Assembly: GCF_030693775.1 (NCBI RefSeq)
Contig: NZ_JAUXZY010000004.1
Span: 62,001-126,000, forward strand
DNA length: 64,000 nucleotides
Direction of reading: 5' to 3'
Origin: Polynucleobacter sp.
GTDB taxonomy: Bacteria; Pseudomonadota; Gammaproteobacteria; Burkholderiales; Burkholderiaceae
A program made the position numbers and the translations under genes. The notes beneath the pieces were generated by a model, which was not told the DNA's origin, made no database searches, and saw nothing but the letters and a program-made list of their open reading frames with translations. Below are positions 16,060 to 23,850 of this stretch, piece after piece; position 1 is the stretch's first letter, and each line of letters begins with the position of its first letter.

Positions 16060-17007
16060 ATGAATGCACCCCAAAAAGAGCCAAAACCGCAGGTAGATGC
16101 AATAAAACCGGTCGACGATCGTAAGCCGAGCTTGGATTGGCAGGCGATTATCCTGATAACGGGGTGTTGTTTGATATGGGGATATCAACAGATTGCCATT
16201 CAGGCAATAGCAGACGAAGTTCCGCTACTCATGCAATTGACCATTCGCTCGATTATTGCCAGCGCATGCGTGTGGGTCTGGATGATGTTTAAAGGGATTC
16301 GGCCATTTCAGTCGGACCGTACACTCATGCCAGGCATGATTGCTGGCCTCCTATTTTTTGCTGAGTTTGTATTGTTGTATTCGGCCCTCGAGCACACCAA
16401 TACATCACGCGCTATCACCTTCCTGTATTTAGCCCCATTTATTGTGGCTTTAGTGTTGCCCATCTTTATACCGGCAGAGCGCCTGAATTGGATGCAGTCG
16501 AGTGGCCTACTCATTGCCTTTGGCGGTTTAGCGTTTGCTTTTCACGATGGATTTTCAAGTAGCGCCGCCCACTTTCTACTGGGTGATATTGCCGTCATTG
16601 GCGCTGCTACGGCATGGGCATTTACAACCATTGTGGTGCGCACTACTGCGCTTGGACAAATTCAGCCAGAGCGCACTCTATTCTTCCAGCTGTTTTTCTC
16701 CTCCATTGCCTTAATTGCGCTTTGCTTTGTATATAGCGTTCCGCTACCCGAAACGCTTTCGATCAAAGCAATGGCCTCCCTATTTCTGCAATCTGTGATT
16801 ATTGCGGCTGCTAGTTATTTATTCTGGTTTTGGCTTTTGCGCCACTACCTTGCAACTAAAGTGTCTGCGTTTAGTTTCCTCACGCCGATGTTTGGACTGC
16901 TCTTTGGATTTTTTCTCGCAGGTGATCCAATCAACGGCAGCTTGATCGCTGCTTTTATTTCAATTGCACTGGGTATTTATTTAGTCAATCGCCGGCAAGG
17001 AAGTTAA
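16060..17007 (+). CDS. EamA/DMT superfamily transporter
   Basis: 315 aa with two EamA repeats of five membrane segments each. After a hydrophilic N-terminus of about 28 residues it begins WQAIILITGCCLIWGYQQIAIQAIADEVP, the typical first helix. The second repeat ends with HYLATKVSAFSFLTPMFGLLFGFFLAGDPINGSLIAAFISIALGIYLVN. Probable exporter of a small metabolite or amino acid; substrate unknown. It is the second DMT protein in the window and is not closely similar to the first. Its start lies 45 bases from the divergent pseudouridine synthase start. Confidence 0.85.
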   Translation: MNAPQKEPKPQVDAIKPVDDRKPSLDWQAIILITGCCLIWGYQQIAIQAIADEVPLLMQLTIRSIIASACVWVWMMFKGIRPFQSDRTLMPGMIAGLLFFAEFVLLYSALEHTNTSRAITFLYLAPFIVALVLPIFIPAERLNWMQSSGLLIAFGGLAFAFHDGFSSSAAHFLLGDIAVIGAATAWAFTTIVVRTTALGQIQPERTLFFQLFFSSIALIALCFVYSVPLPETLSIKAMASLFLQSVIIAAASYLFWFWLLRHYLATKVSAFSFLTPMFGLLFGFFLAGDPINGSLIAAFISIALGIYLVNRRQGS

Positions 17008-17029
17008 ATCCATCTTGCGCAAGGCTGGC

Positions 17030-17971
17030 CTAGTAAGGATTGGCTTGGCCGGCTGGACGATTTTTAAACCGTTTATGCACCCAGTAGTACTCCGCAATAT
17101 GCTGGCGGATCTCGGCTTCGTAGATTGCATTTAGGCGTGCGGCATCAGCAATAACATCATCGCTTGGAAAGCCATCAATCGGTTTGCTAATGACGCAGCA
17201 ATAGCGCGAACGGTCTGGCAGCAAAGTGGTAACCATCATGCACACTTCTGCTTGCGCAATAAGCGCTAGGCGAGATACGGCTGTAATGGTGTTGGTTGGA
17301 ATGTCAAAAAAAGGGACAAACACGGAATCCTTGAGGCCAAGATCTAAATCAGGTGCAATGATGATTAGATTACCTTTGCGAATTTCACGAATCAACGGGA
17401 GTAAGTTGCCTTGGCGATCGATGGCGTTTCCGCCAAAGCGATTTCGCCATCGAATGATGCGCTCATTGAAAAAAGAATTCTTCATGCGCTGAAAGAGGCC
17501 AGACGTTCGCGGCCAGCCTCGCTTCTCTGCAAGGGCGCTAATCACAATGCTGCCCTCGATGCCCGTGAAATGCATATTGACTAGAATGCGGGGCTTTTTG
17601 TCGCGTAAGTCGACTGCAGAGCGAACCTCAATCATGTTGGATACGGCTTGCGCACTACCCAGCCAAATAATCCCCCGCTCTGCAATGCTGCGACCCAATA
17701 GCTTCCAATGCTCGTTTGCGATTGCATTGATTTCGGAATCACTTAGTTGTGGAAAGCACAGTTGTAAATTGGTTTTAACAACCCGATTGCGCTTTCCAGG
17801 GATGCGCGCCGCTAGCGTACCCAGCCCATACCCAAACAACACCACAAGGCGGTAAGGTAAGACCGATAGGAGCAGCAAAAAGCCTACGCCGACATAATTA
17901 AGCGCCGCTTTAATCAAGACTGGCTTTGTTGTACCGAAGCAGGCTTTGGTCAGTGAGTGATTTAATGTCAT
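17030..17971 (-). CDS. LpxL/HtrB-type lysophospholipid acyltransferase
   Basis: 313 aa from ATG 17971 (the ORF track uses a TTG four codons upstream). An N-terminal membrane segment (YVGVGFLLLLSVLPYRLVVLFGYGLG) is followed by the acyltransferase domain with the HX4E catalytic motif NMHFTGIEG, and by IIAPDLDLGLKDSVFVPFF. The C-terminus EYYWVHKRFKNRP is a family signature. Such enzymes add secondary acyl chains to Kdo2-lipid A at the inner membrane. It is a close paralogue of 42043-42939, sharing long stretches, and overlaps the 3-prime end of the carbonic anhydrase gene by 62 bases on the same strand. Confidence 0.85.
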   Translation of the reverse strand: MTLNHSLTKACFGTTKPVLIKAALNYVGVGFLLLLSVLPYRLVVLFGYGLGTLAARIPGKRNRVVKTNLQLCFPQLSDSEINAIANEHWKLLGRSIAERGIIWLGSAQAVSNMIEVRSAVDLRDKKPRILVNMHFTGIEGSIVISALAEKRGWPRTSGLFQRMKNSFFNERIIRWRNRFGGNAIDRQGNLLPLIREIRKGNLIIIAPDLDLGLKDSVFVPFFDIPTNTITAVSRLALIAQAEVCMMVTTLLPDRSRYCCVISKPIDGFPSDDVIADAARLNAIYEAEIRQHIAEYYWVHKRFKNRPAGQANPY

Positions 17972-18587
17972 CGCTTGGCCCAACGGTCATGCCAAGATCA
18001 TGGAGTCCGCCATCTTCTAGGCGATATACCCAGCCATGAATGGTGAGGTCTTGCCCCCGTGACCAAGCATCTTGGACGATGGTTGTTTCACATACATTCG
18101 TAACTTGTTCAATGACATTGAGTTCGCACAGGCGATCTTGGCGTACGTGTTTTGGCAAGGCCTCACCGAGATAGCGCTCATGCTTTTGATGTACATCTTT
18201 CACATGCCTGAGCCAATTGTCGGCAAGGCCTACGCGCCTATCGCCGAGAGCGGCATGCACGCCAGAGCAGCCATAGTGACCACAGACAATCACGTGCTTT
18301 ACCTTGAGAAGATCGATGGCAAATTGCAAAACAGAAAGGCAATTCAGGTCGGTGTGGACAACGACATTGGCGATATTGCGATGAACAAAGAGTTCGCCAG
18401 GCAAAAGGCCAACGATGGCATTTGCAGGTACGCGGCTATCGGCACAGCCAATCCACAAAAAATCCGGGGCCTGTTGCGACACTAAGCGTGTAAAAAAATC
18501 CGGATCCGCCTCGACCATGGAGCTGGCCCATTCCCGATTCTTTGCAAAAAGGTGTTCCAGCACATTGGCAGAATTGGGTATAGTCAT
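17910..18587 (-). CDS. can: Beta-class carbonic anhydrase
   Basis: 225 aa, typical of Can/CynT-type enzymes interconverting CO2 and bicarbonate. The zinc ligands and the Asp-Arg dyad are visible in WIGCADSRVP (Cys, Asp, Arg) and VCGHYGCSGVHAALGD (His, Cys). The C-terminal region HGWVYRLEDGGLHDLGMTVGPSD is also characteristic. Together with the SbtA-like transporter in this window it would set the bicarbonate supply for carboxylases. The gene overlaps the following acyltransferase gene and is 22 bases from the divergent DUF167 gene. Confidence 0.93.
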   Translation of the reverse strand: MTIPNSANVLEHLFAKNREWASSMVEADPDFFTRLVSQQAPDFLWIGCADSRVPANAIVGLLPGELFVHRNIANVVVHTDLNCLSVLQFAIDLLKVKHVIVCGHYGCSGVHAALGDRRVGLADNWLRHVKDVHQKHERYLGEALPKHVRQDRLCELNVIEQVTNVCETTIVQDAWSRGQDLTIHGWVYRLEDGGLHDLGMTVGPSDDIKSLTDQSLLRYNKASLD

Positions 18588-18609
18588 GGTTTGATTTTAA
18601 AGTACATTG

Positions 18610-18906
18610 ATGACGCCACACTGGTTAAAACAAACGGATGTCGGAATCGAGCTGAGCATATATTGCCAGCCTGGGGCCAAAGTAAGCAAAATTGTGGGCA
18701 CGCATGATGGTCATTTAAAGATATCCTTGCAGCAGCCTGCCATGGATAACCGGGCAAATGAAGCCTTGCTGCAGTGGTTATCAAAGCAGCTGCGCATCCC
18801 GCAGCGGCAGATTCACCTTATTTCTGGTCAAGCCAGCAAAGTAAAGCGCATTGAGTTGTGGGCACCGATCTCTAAAGAGCACGTATTAGAAAGCCTTAAG
18901 CCCTAG
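18610..18906 (+). CDS. DUF167 (YggU) family protein
   Basis: 98 aa from ATG 18610; the ORF track begins one codon earlier at a TTG. The family pattern is clear: LSIYCQPGAKVSKIVGTHDGHLKISLQQPAMDNRANEALLQWLSKQL, then ISGQASKVKRIEL. Structures show a small alpha/beta fold, but the function is unknown. It is probably cytosolic. It converges with the LpxO-like gene, only four bases separating the two stops. Confidence 0.85.
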   Translation: MTPHWLKQTDVGIELSIYCQPGAKVSKIVGTHDGHLKISLQQPAMDNRANEALLQWLSKQLRIPQRQIHLISGQASKVKRIELWAPISKEHVLESLKP

Positions 18907-18910
18907 GCAT

Positions 18911-19813
18911 TTACCAAAAGAGCAGCCAAAGAATACCCAGAATTAACACCCATTTACCGACGTAATACACACTGCGTTGCTTGGCTTTGAGTTGCTTTGC
19001 TTTACTGCGTAAATGGTAAACATACGCAAATAGAACATTCACAAAGCCGACTTGCTCCGAGTCAACGTTTTTCGATGCAGCAGCACTCATCACGTGCTTG
19101 CCAAACCAGCGATTAAATGCCTGCACTACCTTGGTGTATACCGGACGTTCGATGTCGCAGAATAGAACGATGCGCTGGTGATCAGTTTTATTGGCAGCGT
19201 AATGAATGTAGGTTTCATCAAACATCACCGCTTCACCGTCTTTCCAGTAGTAGCGCTCGCCATCCACATCAATAAAACAGTCTGGACTATTGGGCGTTAC
19301 TAATCCCAAGTGGTACCGCAGTGAGCCGGCATAGGGATCGCGATGCCGTACTAGGGTTGCTTCAGGCGGCAGTGAGGCAAACATCGCCGCTTTGACCGAC
19401 GGGATGGACTTGAGTAGGGCCACTGTTTTAGGGCAAGCTGCCTCAGCAGAAGCTAAATCTTTACCGTACCAGTACAGATGAAAGCGTTTCCAGCCAGTGC
19501 GAAAAAAAGAGTTAAAGCCAATATCGTTGTAACCGGTGGCGGCCGCGATCGAGCCGCCCTCATTTAAGGCCAAGGCCTCGGCACGAATTACTTCCCAGTT
19601 GTCTTGCAGTTTTTTTAATTCAGGGAACTCCGTTACAGGAATGTACGCACCTGCTTTCACTTTGGAAAAGAGATAGAGCAGGGAATTGACTGGGGCTAAC
19701 AGAACCACATAGTCTGTGAGTGAGCGCATGACGCTAAAGCGAACGCGGCCCCTAAAATACACATAGATGGCAGAACTCACAAAGATCAACAGAATGGCGT
19801 GGCGAATTTCCAT
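18911..19813 (-). CDS. lpxO: LpxO-like aspartyl/asparaginyl beta-hydroxylase
   Basis: 300 aa. The N-terminal membrane anchor (AILLIFVSSAIYVYFRG) and C-terminal hydrophobic end (VGKWVLILGILWLLFW) flank a 2-oxoglutarate/Fe(II) dioxygenase domain. The iron ligands are HRD in EATLVRHRDPYAGSLRYHLGL and the distal His in MFDETYIHYAAN; the 2-oxoglutarate-binding arginine is in HQRIVLFCDIERP. LpxO 2-hydroxylates a secondary acyl chain of lipid A, which fits the three LpxL homologues in this window. Other members of the family hydroxylate proteins or ornithine lipids, so substrate is probable rather than certain. Confidence 0.8.
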   Translation of the reverse strand: MEIRHAILLIFVSSAIYVYFRGRVRFSVMRSLTDYVVLLAPVNSLLYLFSKVKAGAYIPVTEFPELKKLQDNWEVIRAEALALNEGGSIAAATGYNDIGFNSFFRTGWKRFHLYWYGKDLASAEAACPKTVALLKSIPSVKAAMFASLPPEATLVRHRDPYAGSLRYHLGLVTPNSPDCFIDVDGERYYWKDGEAVMFDETYIHYAANKTDHQRIVLFCDIERPVYTKVVQAFNRWFGKHVMSAAASKNVDSEQVGFVNVLFAYVYHLRSKAKQLKAKQRSVYYVGKWVLILGILWLLFW

Positions 19814-19939
19814 AACAGCAACAGTTACTTTCAGTAAAAATGGAGTGCCGCTTAAAACAAGGCAAAATCAACTATTCCCCATTTTAAGTGAGCGAACAGC
19901 TTTCGTGCAGCATAAATAGCGATCTCAATCGGAGTTTTT

Positions 19940-21049
19940 ATGTCTTTGTATAAAAAATTACAACAAAGGGCCCATGATTCAAAGCCAATTCGGATTGCAT
20001 TGATCGGCGCGGGCAAATTTGGATCGATGTATTTATCGCAAATACCCCGTACACCAGGCATTCATTTGGTCGGAATTGCTGATTTATCGCCGGAACGTGC
20101 TCAGGCTGCTTTGCGGAGGGTAGGATGGCAGGACGATCAGTTTGGGGCAACTTCGGTTGCTGAGGCGGTGCGCAAAGGCAGCACATACATTACTAGCGAT
20201 GCCGGTGCATTGATTAATGACAATGCCATCGAGCTGGTGATTGAGGCAACGGGCGTGCCTGCCGCCGGAATTGAGCATGCTCTACGCTGCATTGAGCATG
20301 GCAAGCACATCATCATGGTGAATGTCGAAGCCGATGTATTGGCAGGCCCCTATTTAGCAAAGCGAGCTGCCGAGGCCGGCGTGATTTATTCAATGGCCTC
20401 AGGCGATCAGCCTGCTTTAATTGCAGAAATGGTTGATTGGGCTCGCACCATTGGTTTGGAAGTGGTGTGTGCTGGCAAAGGTACAAAATACCTTCCGGCA
20501 TACCATGCATCGACCCCTAAAACCGTGTGGGGGCATTATGGGTTTAGTGAAGAACAAGTTGCGGGCGGTGACTTTAATGCGCAAATGTTCAATTCATTTT
20601 TAGATGGCACCAAGTCAGCGCTAGAAATGGCTGCGGTTGCGAATGCCTGCGATCTGCAGGTGCCTGATGATGGCTTAGGCTTTCCGGCATGCGGCGTTGA
20701 TGATTTGCCTGCGTTACTAAAGCCCGCCCAAGATGGCGGCCTACTGCCCTGCAAGGGTATGGTTGAAGTAGTGTCGTCGGTCGAGCGCGATGGCCGTCCA
20801 GTCTTCCGTGATTTACGCTGGGGAGTCTATGCGGTCTTTCATGCGCCAAGTCACTATGTCAGAGATTGTTTTCTACAGTACGGCTTAAAAACAGATGCTT
20901 CTGGATGGTATGCCGCCATGTATAAGCCTTACCACTTAATTGGCCTTGAATTGGGAATCTCGGTAGCAAGTGTGGCCTTGCGTCAGGAGGCAACAGGTGC
21001 GACGGGCGCCTTTGTGGGCGACGTGCTTGCTTGCGCTAAGCGCGATTAA
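19940..21049 (+). CDS. COG4091 homoserine dehydrogenase-like oxidoreductase, truncated by a frameshift
   Basis: 369 aa as it stands. The N-terminal Rossmann fold has IALIGAGKFGSMYLSQI (GxGxxG), and the middle domain contains VNVEADVLAGPYLAKRAAEAGVIYSMASGDQPA, features of COG4091 predicted homoserine dehydrogenases with a C-terminal SAF domain (~440 aa). The ORF stops at TAA 21047-21049 right after AKRD, where full-length relatives continue with a conserved linker and SAF domain. That remainder is encoded just downstream in another frame, so a single-base loss has truncated the protein. The NAD(P)-binding and catalytic parts are complete. Substrate is not established for the family. The gene is divergent from lpxO with a 126-base gap. 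Confidence 0.82.
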   Translation: MSLYKKLQQRAHDSKPIRIALIGAGKFGSMYLSQIPRTPGIHLVGIADLSPERAQAALRRVGWQDDQFGATSVAEAVRKGSTYITSDAGALINDNAIELVIEATGVPAAGIEHALRCIEHGKHIIMVNVEADVLAGPYLAKRAAEAGVIYSMASGDQPALIAEMVDWARTIGLEVVCAGKGTKYLPAYHASTPKTVWGHYGFSEEQVAGGDFNAQMFNSFLDGTKSALEMAAVANACDLQVPDDGLGFPACGVDDLPALLKPAQDGGLLPCKGMVEVVSSVERDGRPVFRDLRWGVYAVFHAPSHYVRDCFLQYGLKTDASGWYAAMYKPYHLIGLELGISVASVALRQEATGATGAFVGDVLACAKRD

Positions 21050-21276
21050 ATGCAGGTGAGGTATTGGATGGCGAGGGCGGCTTCACCGTTTATGGAAAGT
21101 TAATGCCGGCTGCGAGGTCCTTGCGCATGAGTGCATTACCGATTGGCTTAGCACATCACCTAACTTTAAAAAACAGTATTCGAGCTGGACAGATCGTGAC
21201 CTGGAATGATGTCGATTACGATGCTACTCACTCCGCCATACGCATTCGCAGGCTTATGGAGGCTGAGTTTAAATAA
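21050..21276 (+). pseudogene. Frameshifted C-terminal SAF domain of the COG4091 protein
   Basis: Reading in the shifted frame from GATT-A gives LNAGEVLDGEGGFTVYGKL then ARSLRMSALPIGLAHHLTL and RAGQIVTWNDVD, the SAF-domain tail expected for the upstream gene. Inserting one T at about 21046 (GATTAAAT to GATTTAAAT) restores KRD-LNAGEVLDGEGG and a single protein of about 445 aa. The tail has no recognisable ribosome-binding site of its own; the ORF track opens it at TTG 21064. Either a genuine pseudogenising deletion, a programmed shift, or a sequencing error. Confidence 0.85.
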
Positions 21277-21306
21277 GGAAGTACTGCTATCAAGCGCAGA
21301 CCACCC

Positions 21307-21684
21307 TTATTTTTTCTTAGTGCTTTCCCGCTTGATGATTTCCGCATTGATGCGTTCGAGCATTTTCGCATCTGGATTTTGCCAGCTGCCACCAGACTGG
21401 TTCACCATGAATACAAGTGATGCAGCAAAATCAGCAACGCTGAGATCCGCTTTGCCCCCTTTTGCGGGCATGCCCCGGACGCCAACATAACCATGGGTAG
21501 TTAATTGGGCTTGGCCTTCTTTAATTAAAGGCGCCCATTTGGCTTTATCGCCTACCTTTGGTGCACCTGCGACCCCACTTTGATGGCAAACAGCACACAC
21601 TTGCTTATAAGTATTTTCCCCAGTAGCGGTAGCGGTTTGCGTATAAAAAATTAGACTAATGGAAGCGAGTAGAAAACGGAACAT
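21307..21684 (-). CDS. Cytochrome c5-like periplasmic c-type cytochrome
   Basis: 125 aa from ATG 21684, which follows AAGGGG at the right distance; the longer ORF-track start is rejected. The signal peptide FRFLLASISLIFYTQTATA leads to the haem-binding site CAVCH in YKQVCAVCHQSGVAGAPK. GVRGMPAKGGKADLS supplies the axial methionine. Class I small cytochromes of this type carry electrons in the periplasm, for example to terminal oxidases. The C-terminal tail after NPDAKMLERINAEIIKRESTKKK is unusually charged. It converges with the frameshifted oxidoreductase. Confidence 0.87.
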   Translation of the reverse strand: MFRFLLASISLIFYTQTATATGENTYKQVCAVCHQSGVAGAPKVGDKAKWAPLIKEGQAQLTTHGYVGVRGMPAKGGKADLSVADFAASLVFMVNQSGGSWQNPDAKMLERINAEIIKRESTKKK

Positions 21685-21888
21685 TGCAGGCCCCTTACAA
21701 AATAGGTTGTGCATGCGCCCAATTTTGCCACCCAATACAAATAGCCTGTTTGCATGCTTACAGCGTTATGATAGATCGAGATGGGCACAAGATGACCATT
21801 AATTTTGAGCATGCGGCAATGCATGGCAACACTAATAGCGCTGCCATGGGGCGCTAATTTAACGCAAAATGCGATCGAGAAAAAAGCA

Positions 21889-22257
21889 ATGAATGGATTT
21901 GTTAAAAGCCTAATAGCCCTTATATTACTTGGACTTACGCTCATTTCAGCCTATACCTGGGTGATGCTGAGCTGGAGTTATGCCGACGGAGAGCGTGCCG
22001 GTTATGTTCAGAAATTCTCGAGCAGGGGGTACTTTTGTAAGACCTGGGAGGGTGAGCTAGCAATGGTTTCGATGCCGGGAACCATGTCAGAGAAATTCTT
22101 CTTTTCGGTGCGCGACGATGCTGTGGCGCAAAAAATAAACGCCAACTTAGGAAAAAAAGTAGCGCTAAAATACGAACAGCACATCGGCCTGCCAACCAGT
22201 TGTTTCGGGGAAACAGAGTACTTTGTGATTGATTTACTTGTTTTGGATCAATCCTAA
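21889..22257 (+). CDS. Membrane-anchored protein of unknown function
   Basis: 122 aa from ATG 21889; the ORF track starts 28 codons earlier at a weak site. One N-terminal membrane segment (SLIALILLGLTLISAYTWVMLSW) is followed by a domain of about 90 residues containing GERAGYVQKFSSRGYFCKTWEGELAMVSMPG and ALKYEQHIGLPTSCFGETEYFV. The two cysteines could form a disulfide in the periplasm. This resembles widely distributed 6-phosphogluconate dehydrogenase-mislabelled small proteins in proteobacteria that share the GYVQKFS-KGW-CKTWEGEL pattern, but no function is known. It lies upstream of the HU gene with an independent leader. Confidence 0.7.
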   Translation: MNGFVKSLIALILLGLTLISAYTWVMLSWSYADGERAGYVQKFSSRGYFCKTWEGELAMVSMPGTMSEKFFFSVRDDAVAQKINANLGKKVALKYEQHIGLPTSCFGETEYFVIDLLVLDQS

Positions 22258-22367
22258 TTCGAGTGCGTAGTAGAAATAGTTCAAACAACTTTATTTTTAT
22301 TATTTTTTGTGTTTAAAATCATGTCAGCGCGTTGTGCGCCAACACATATACCAACAAGGAGCTTCAC

Positions 22368-22652
22368 TTGAACAAAGCAGAACTTATCGCAGCGATTGCT
22401 GACGATGCTGAGATTTCAAAAGCCAAAGCAGAATTCGCACTGAATTCAGCAATTGAGCACATTATTAAAGCCGTTACCAAGGGTGACTCCGTTCAATTGA
22501 TCGGTTTTGGTACATTCAGTTCAGGCAAGCGTGCTGCACGTATGGGCCGCAATCCTAAGACTGGCGAGCCACTCAAGATTGCTGCAGCGAAGACTGTGAA
22601 GTTTTCTGCTGGTAAGGCATTCAAAGATTCAGTTAATAAGCGTAAGAAGTAA
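22368..22652 (+). CDS. hupB: DNA-binding protein HU-beta
   Basis: 94 aa nucleoid protein. The true start is TTG 22368: AAGGAG lies seven bases upstream, and the encoded [22 protein letters not shown] is the HU N-terminus. The ORF-track start at 22332 adds 12 residues with no support. The DNA-binding arm with [24 protein letters not shown] is complete and carries the conserved RNP. Single gene with a rho-independent terminator shared with rodA on the other strand. A TTG start for such an abundant protein is notable and would normally lower yield. Confidence 0.93.
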   Translation: MNKAELIAAIADDAEISKAKAEFALNSAIEHIIKAVTKGDSVQLIGFGTFSSGKRAARMGRNPKTGEPLKIAAAKTVKFSAGKAFKDSVNKRKK

Positions 22653-22667
22653 TTCGCGCAAGCTGAA

Positions 22668-22697
22668 ACAAAAGCCCGGTTCTGCCGGGCTTTTTTA
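22668..22697. terminator. Bidirectional intrinsic terminator between hupB and rodA
   Basis: GCCCGG (22674-22679) pairs with CCGGGC (22685-22690), followed by TTTTTT on the plus strand. On the minus strand the stem is followed by TTTTGTTT, so it can end both converging transcripts. Confidence 0.88.
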
Positions 22698-22707
22698 TTG
22701 GCGCTAT

Positions 22708-23850
22708 TTAGCTTTGAACCAGTCGCCGGTGGCGGTGAATGCTCATCAAAATGCCGGCACCAAATCCCAAGGTAACCAGCGCAGTTCCTCCGTAGGTCAT
22801 TAGTGGCAATGGCACGCCCACGACTGGCAATATGCCGCTCACCATGCCAATGTTGACAAAAGCATAGGTGAAAAAAATCATGGTGATTGCGCCGCCCAAT
22901 AGTCGAGTAAACATGGTGGGTGCTCCCGCTGCAATCGCAAGCCCACGCCTGACTAAAGCAAAGAACAGGCCGAGCAATAAGAGATTGCCTAAAAATCCAA
23001 ACTCCTCGGAATAAACCGCAAAAACAAAATCCGTGTGTTTTTCAGGAATAAATTCCAAATGGGATTGGGTGCCTTGACCCCAGCCTTTTCCAAAGAACCC
23101 ACCTGAACCAATTGCAATCACCGATTGAATCGTGTGAAACCCTTTTCCCAGCGGATCAGAAGAGGGATCCAATAATGTACAGACGCGATTTTTTTGATAG
23201 CCATGCAAGAGTGGCCAGGTGACATCGCTCGCGCAAATGCTGCCGCGGAAAATGATGAGCAGCAATATGCCGACAGCAAGCACACCAATCACCGGAAGAA
23301 TCCACCGCCAAGGCAGGCCTGCAAAAATAATTACGTAGAGACCGGCTGCAAACACCAGCAAAGCTGTACCTAAGTCGGGTTGGCGGGCAATCAGCATTAC
23401 AGGGATGGCCAGAATCACAGCAGCAACCAAATAGTCCCAGCCATTCTGAATGCCCTCGCGCCGCTGAAAGTACCAGGCCAACATCAGCGGCATGGCAATC
23501 TTCATTAGCTCCGATGGTTGAATCACAACACCTATATTGACCCAGCGCCGCGCCCCCTTTTTAACTAGGCCAAAAATAGCGACTGCAATCAGCAGGATTA
23601 CGCCGATGACATAAATCCAAACAGCTGCAGTCTCAAGCCACTTAGGCGGAATATATGAGACGGCCCACATGACCAAAAAAGCCAACACTAAATTACGAAT
23701 TTGATCTGCCAGTAATACCGGCGTATTTTGGCTCGCCGATAAGAACGTGATCGAACTCAAAATAGCAATGCCTAAAAAAATGAAGCCGAGCTGCGGATCA
23801 AGCCCAGAAAAAAATTGGTAGATGCGTTTCTTTATGGCGCCCTTTTCCAT
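22708..23850 (-). CDS. rodA: Rod-shape peptidoglycan glycosyltransferase RodA
   Basis: 380 aa SEDS-family polytopic protein, the lipid-II polymerase of the elongasome. About ten membrane segments are visible. Signature stretches are QPSELMKIAMPLMLAWYF, RQPDLGTALLVFAAGLYVIIFAG, FIPEKHTDFVFAVYSEEFGFLG and the C-terminal VPLPLMTYGGTALVTLGFGAGILMS. The aspartate in QPDLGTA corresponds to a residue important for catalysis in RodA/FtsW. It overlaps mrdA by 19 bases as the last gene of the mreBCD-mrdA-rodA operon. Confidence 0.95.
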   Translation of the reverse strand: MEKGAIKKRIYQFFSGLDPQLGFIFLGIAILSSITFLSASQNTPVLLADQIRNLVLAFLVMWAVSYIPPKWLETAAVWIYVIGVILLIAVAIFGLVKKGARRWVNIGVVIQPSELMKIAMPLMLAWYFQRREGIQNGWDYLVAAVILAIPVMLIARQPDLGTALLVFAAGLYVIIFAGLPWRWILPVIGVLAVGILLLIIFRGSICASDVTWPLLHGYQKNRVCTLLDPSSDPLGKGFHTIQSVIAIGSGGFFGKGWGQGTQSHLEFIPEKHTDFVFAVYSEEFGFLGNLLLLGLFFALVRRGLAIAAGAPTMFTRLLGGAITMIFFTYAFVNIGMVSGILPVVGVPLPLMTYGGTALVTLGFGAGILMSIHRHRRLVQS

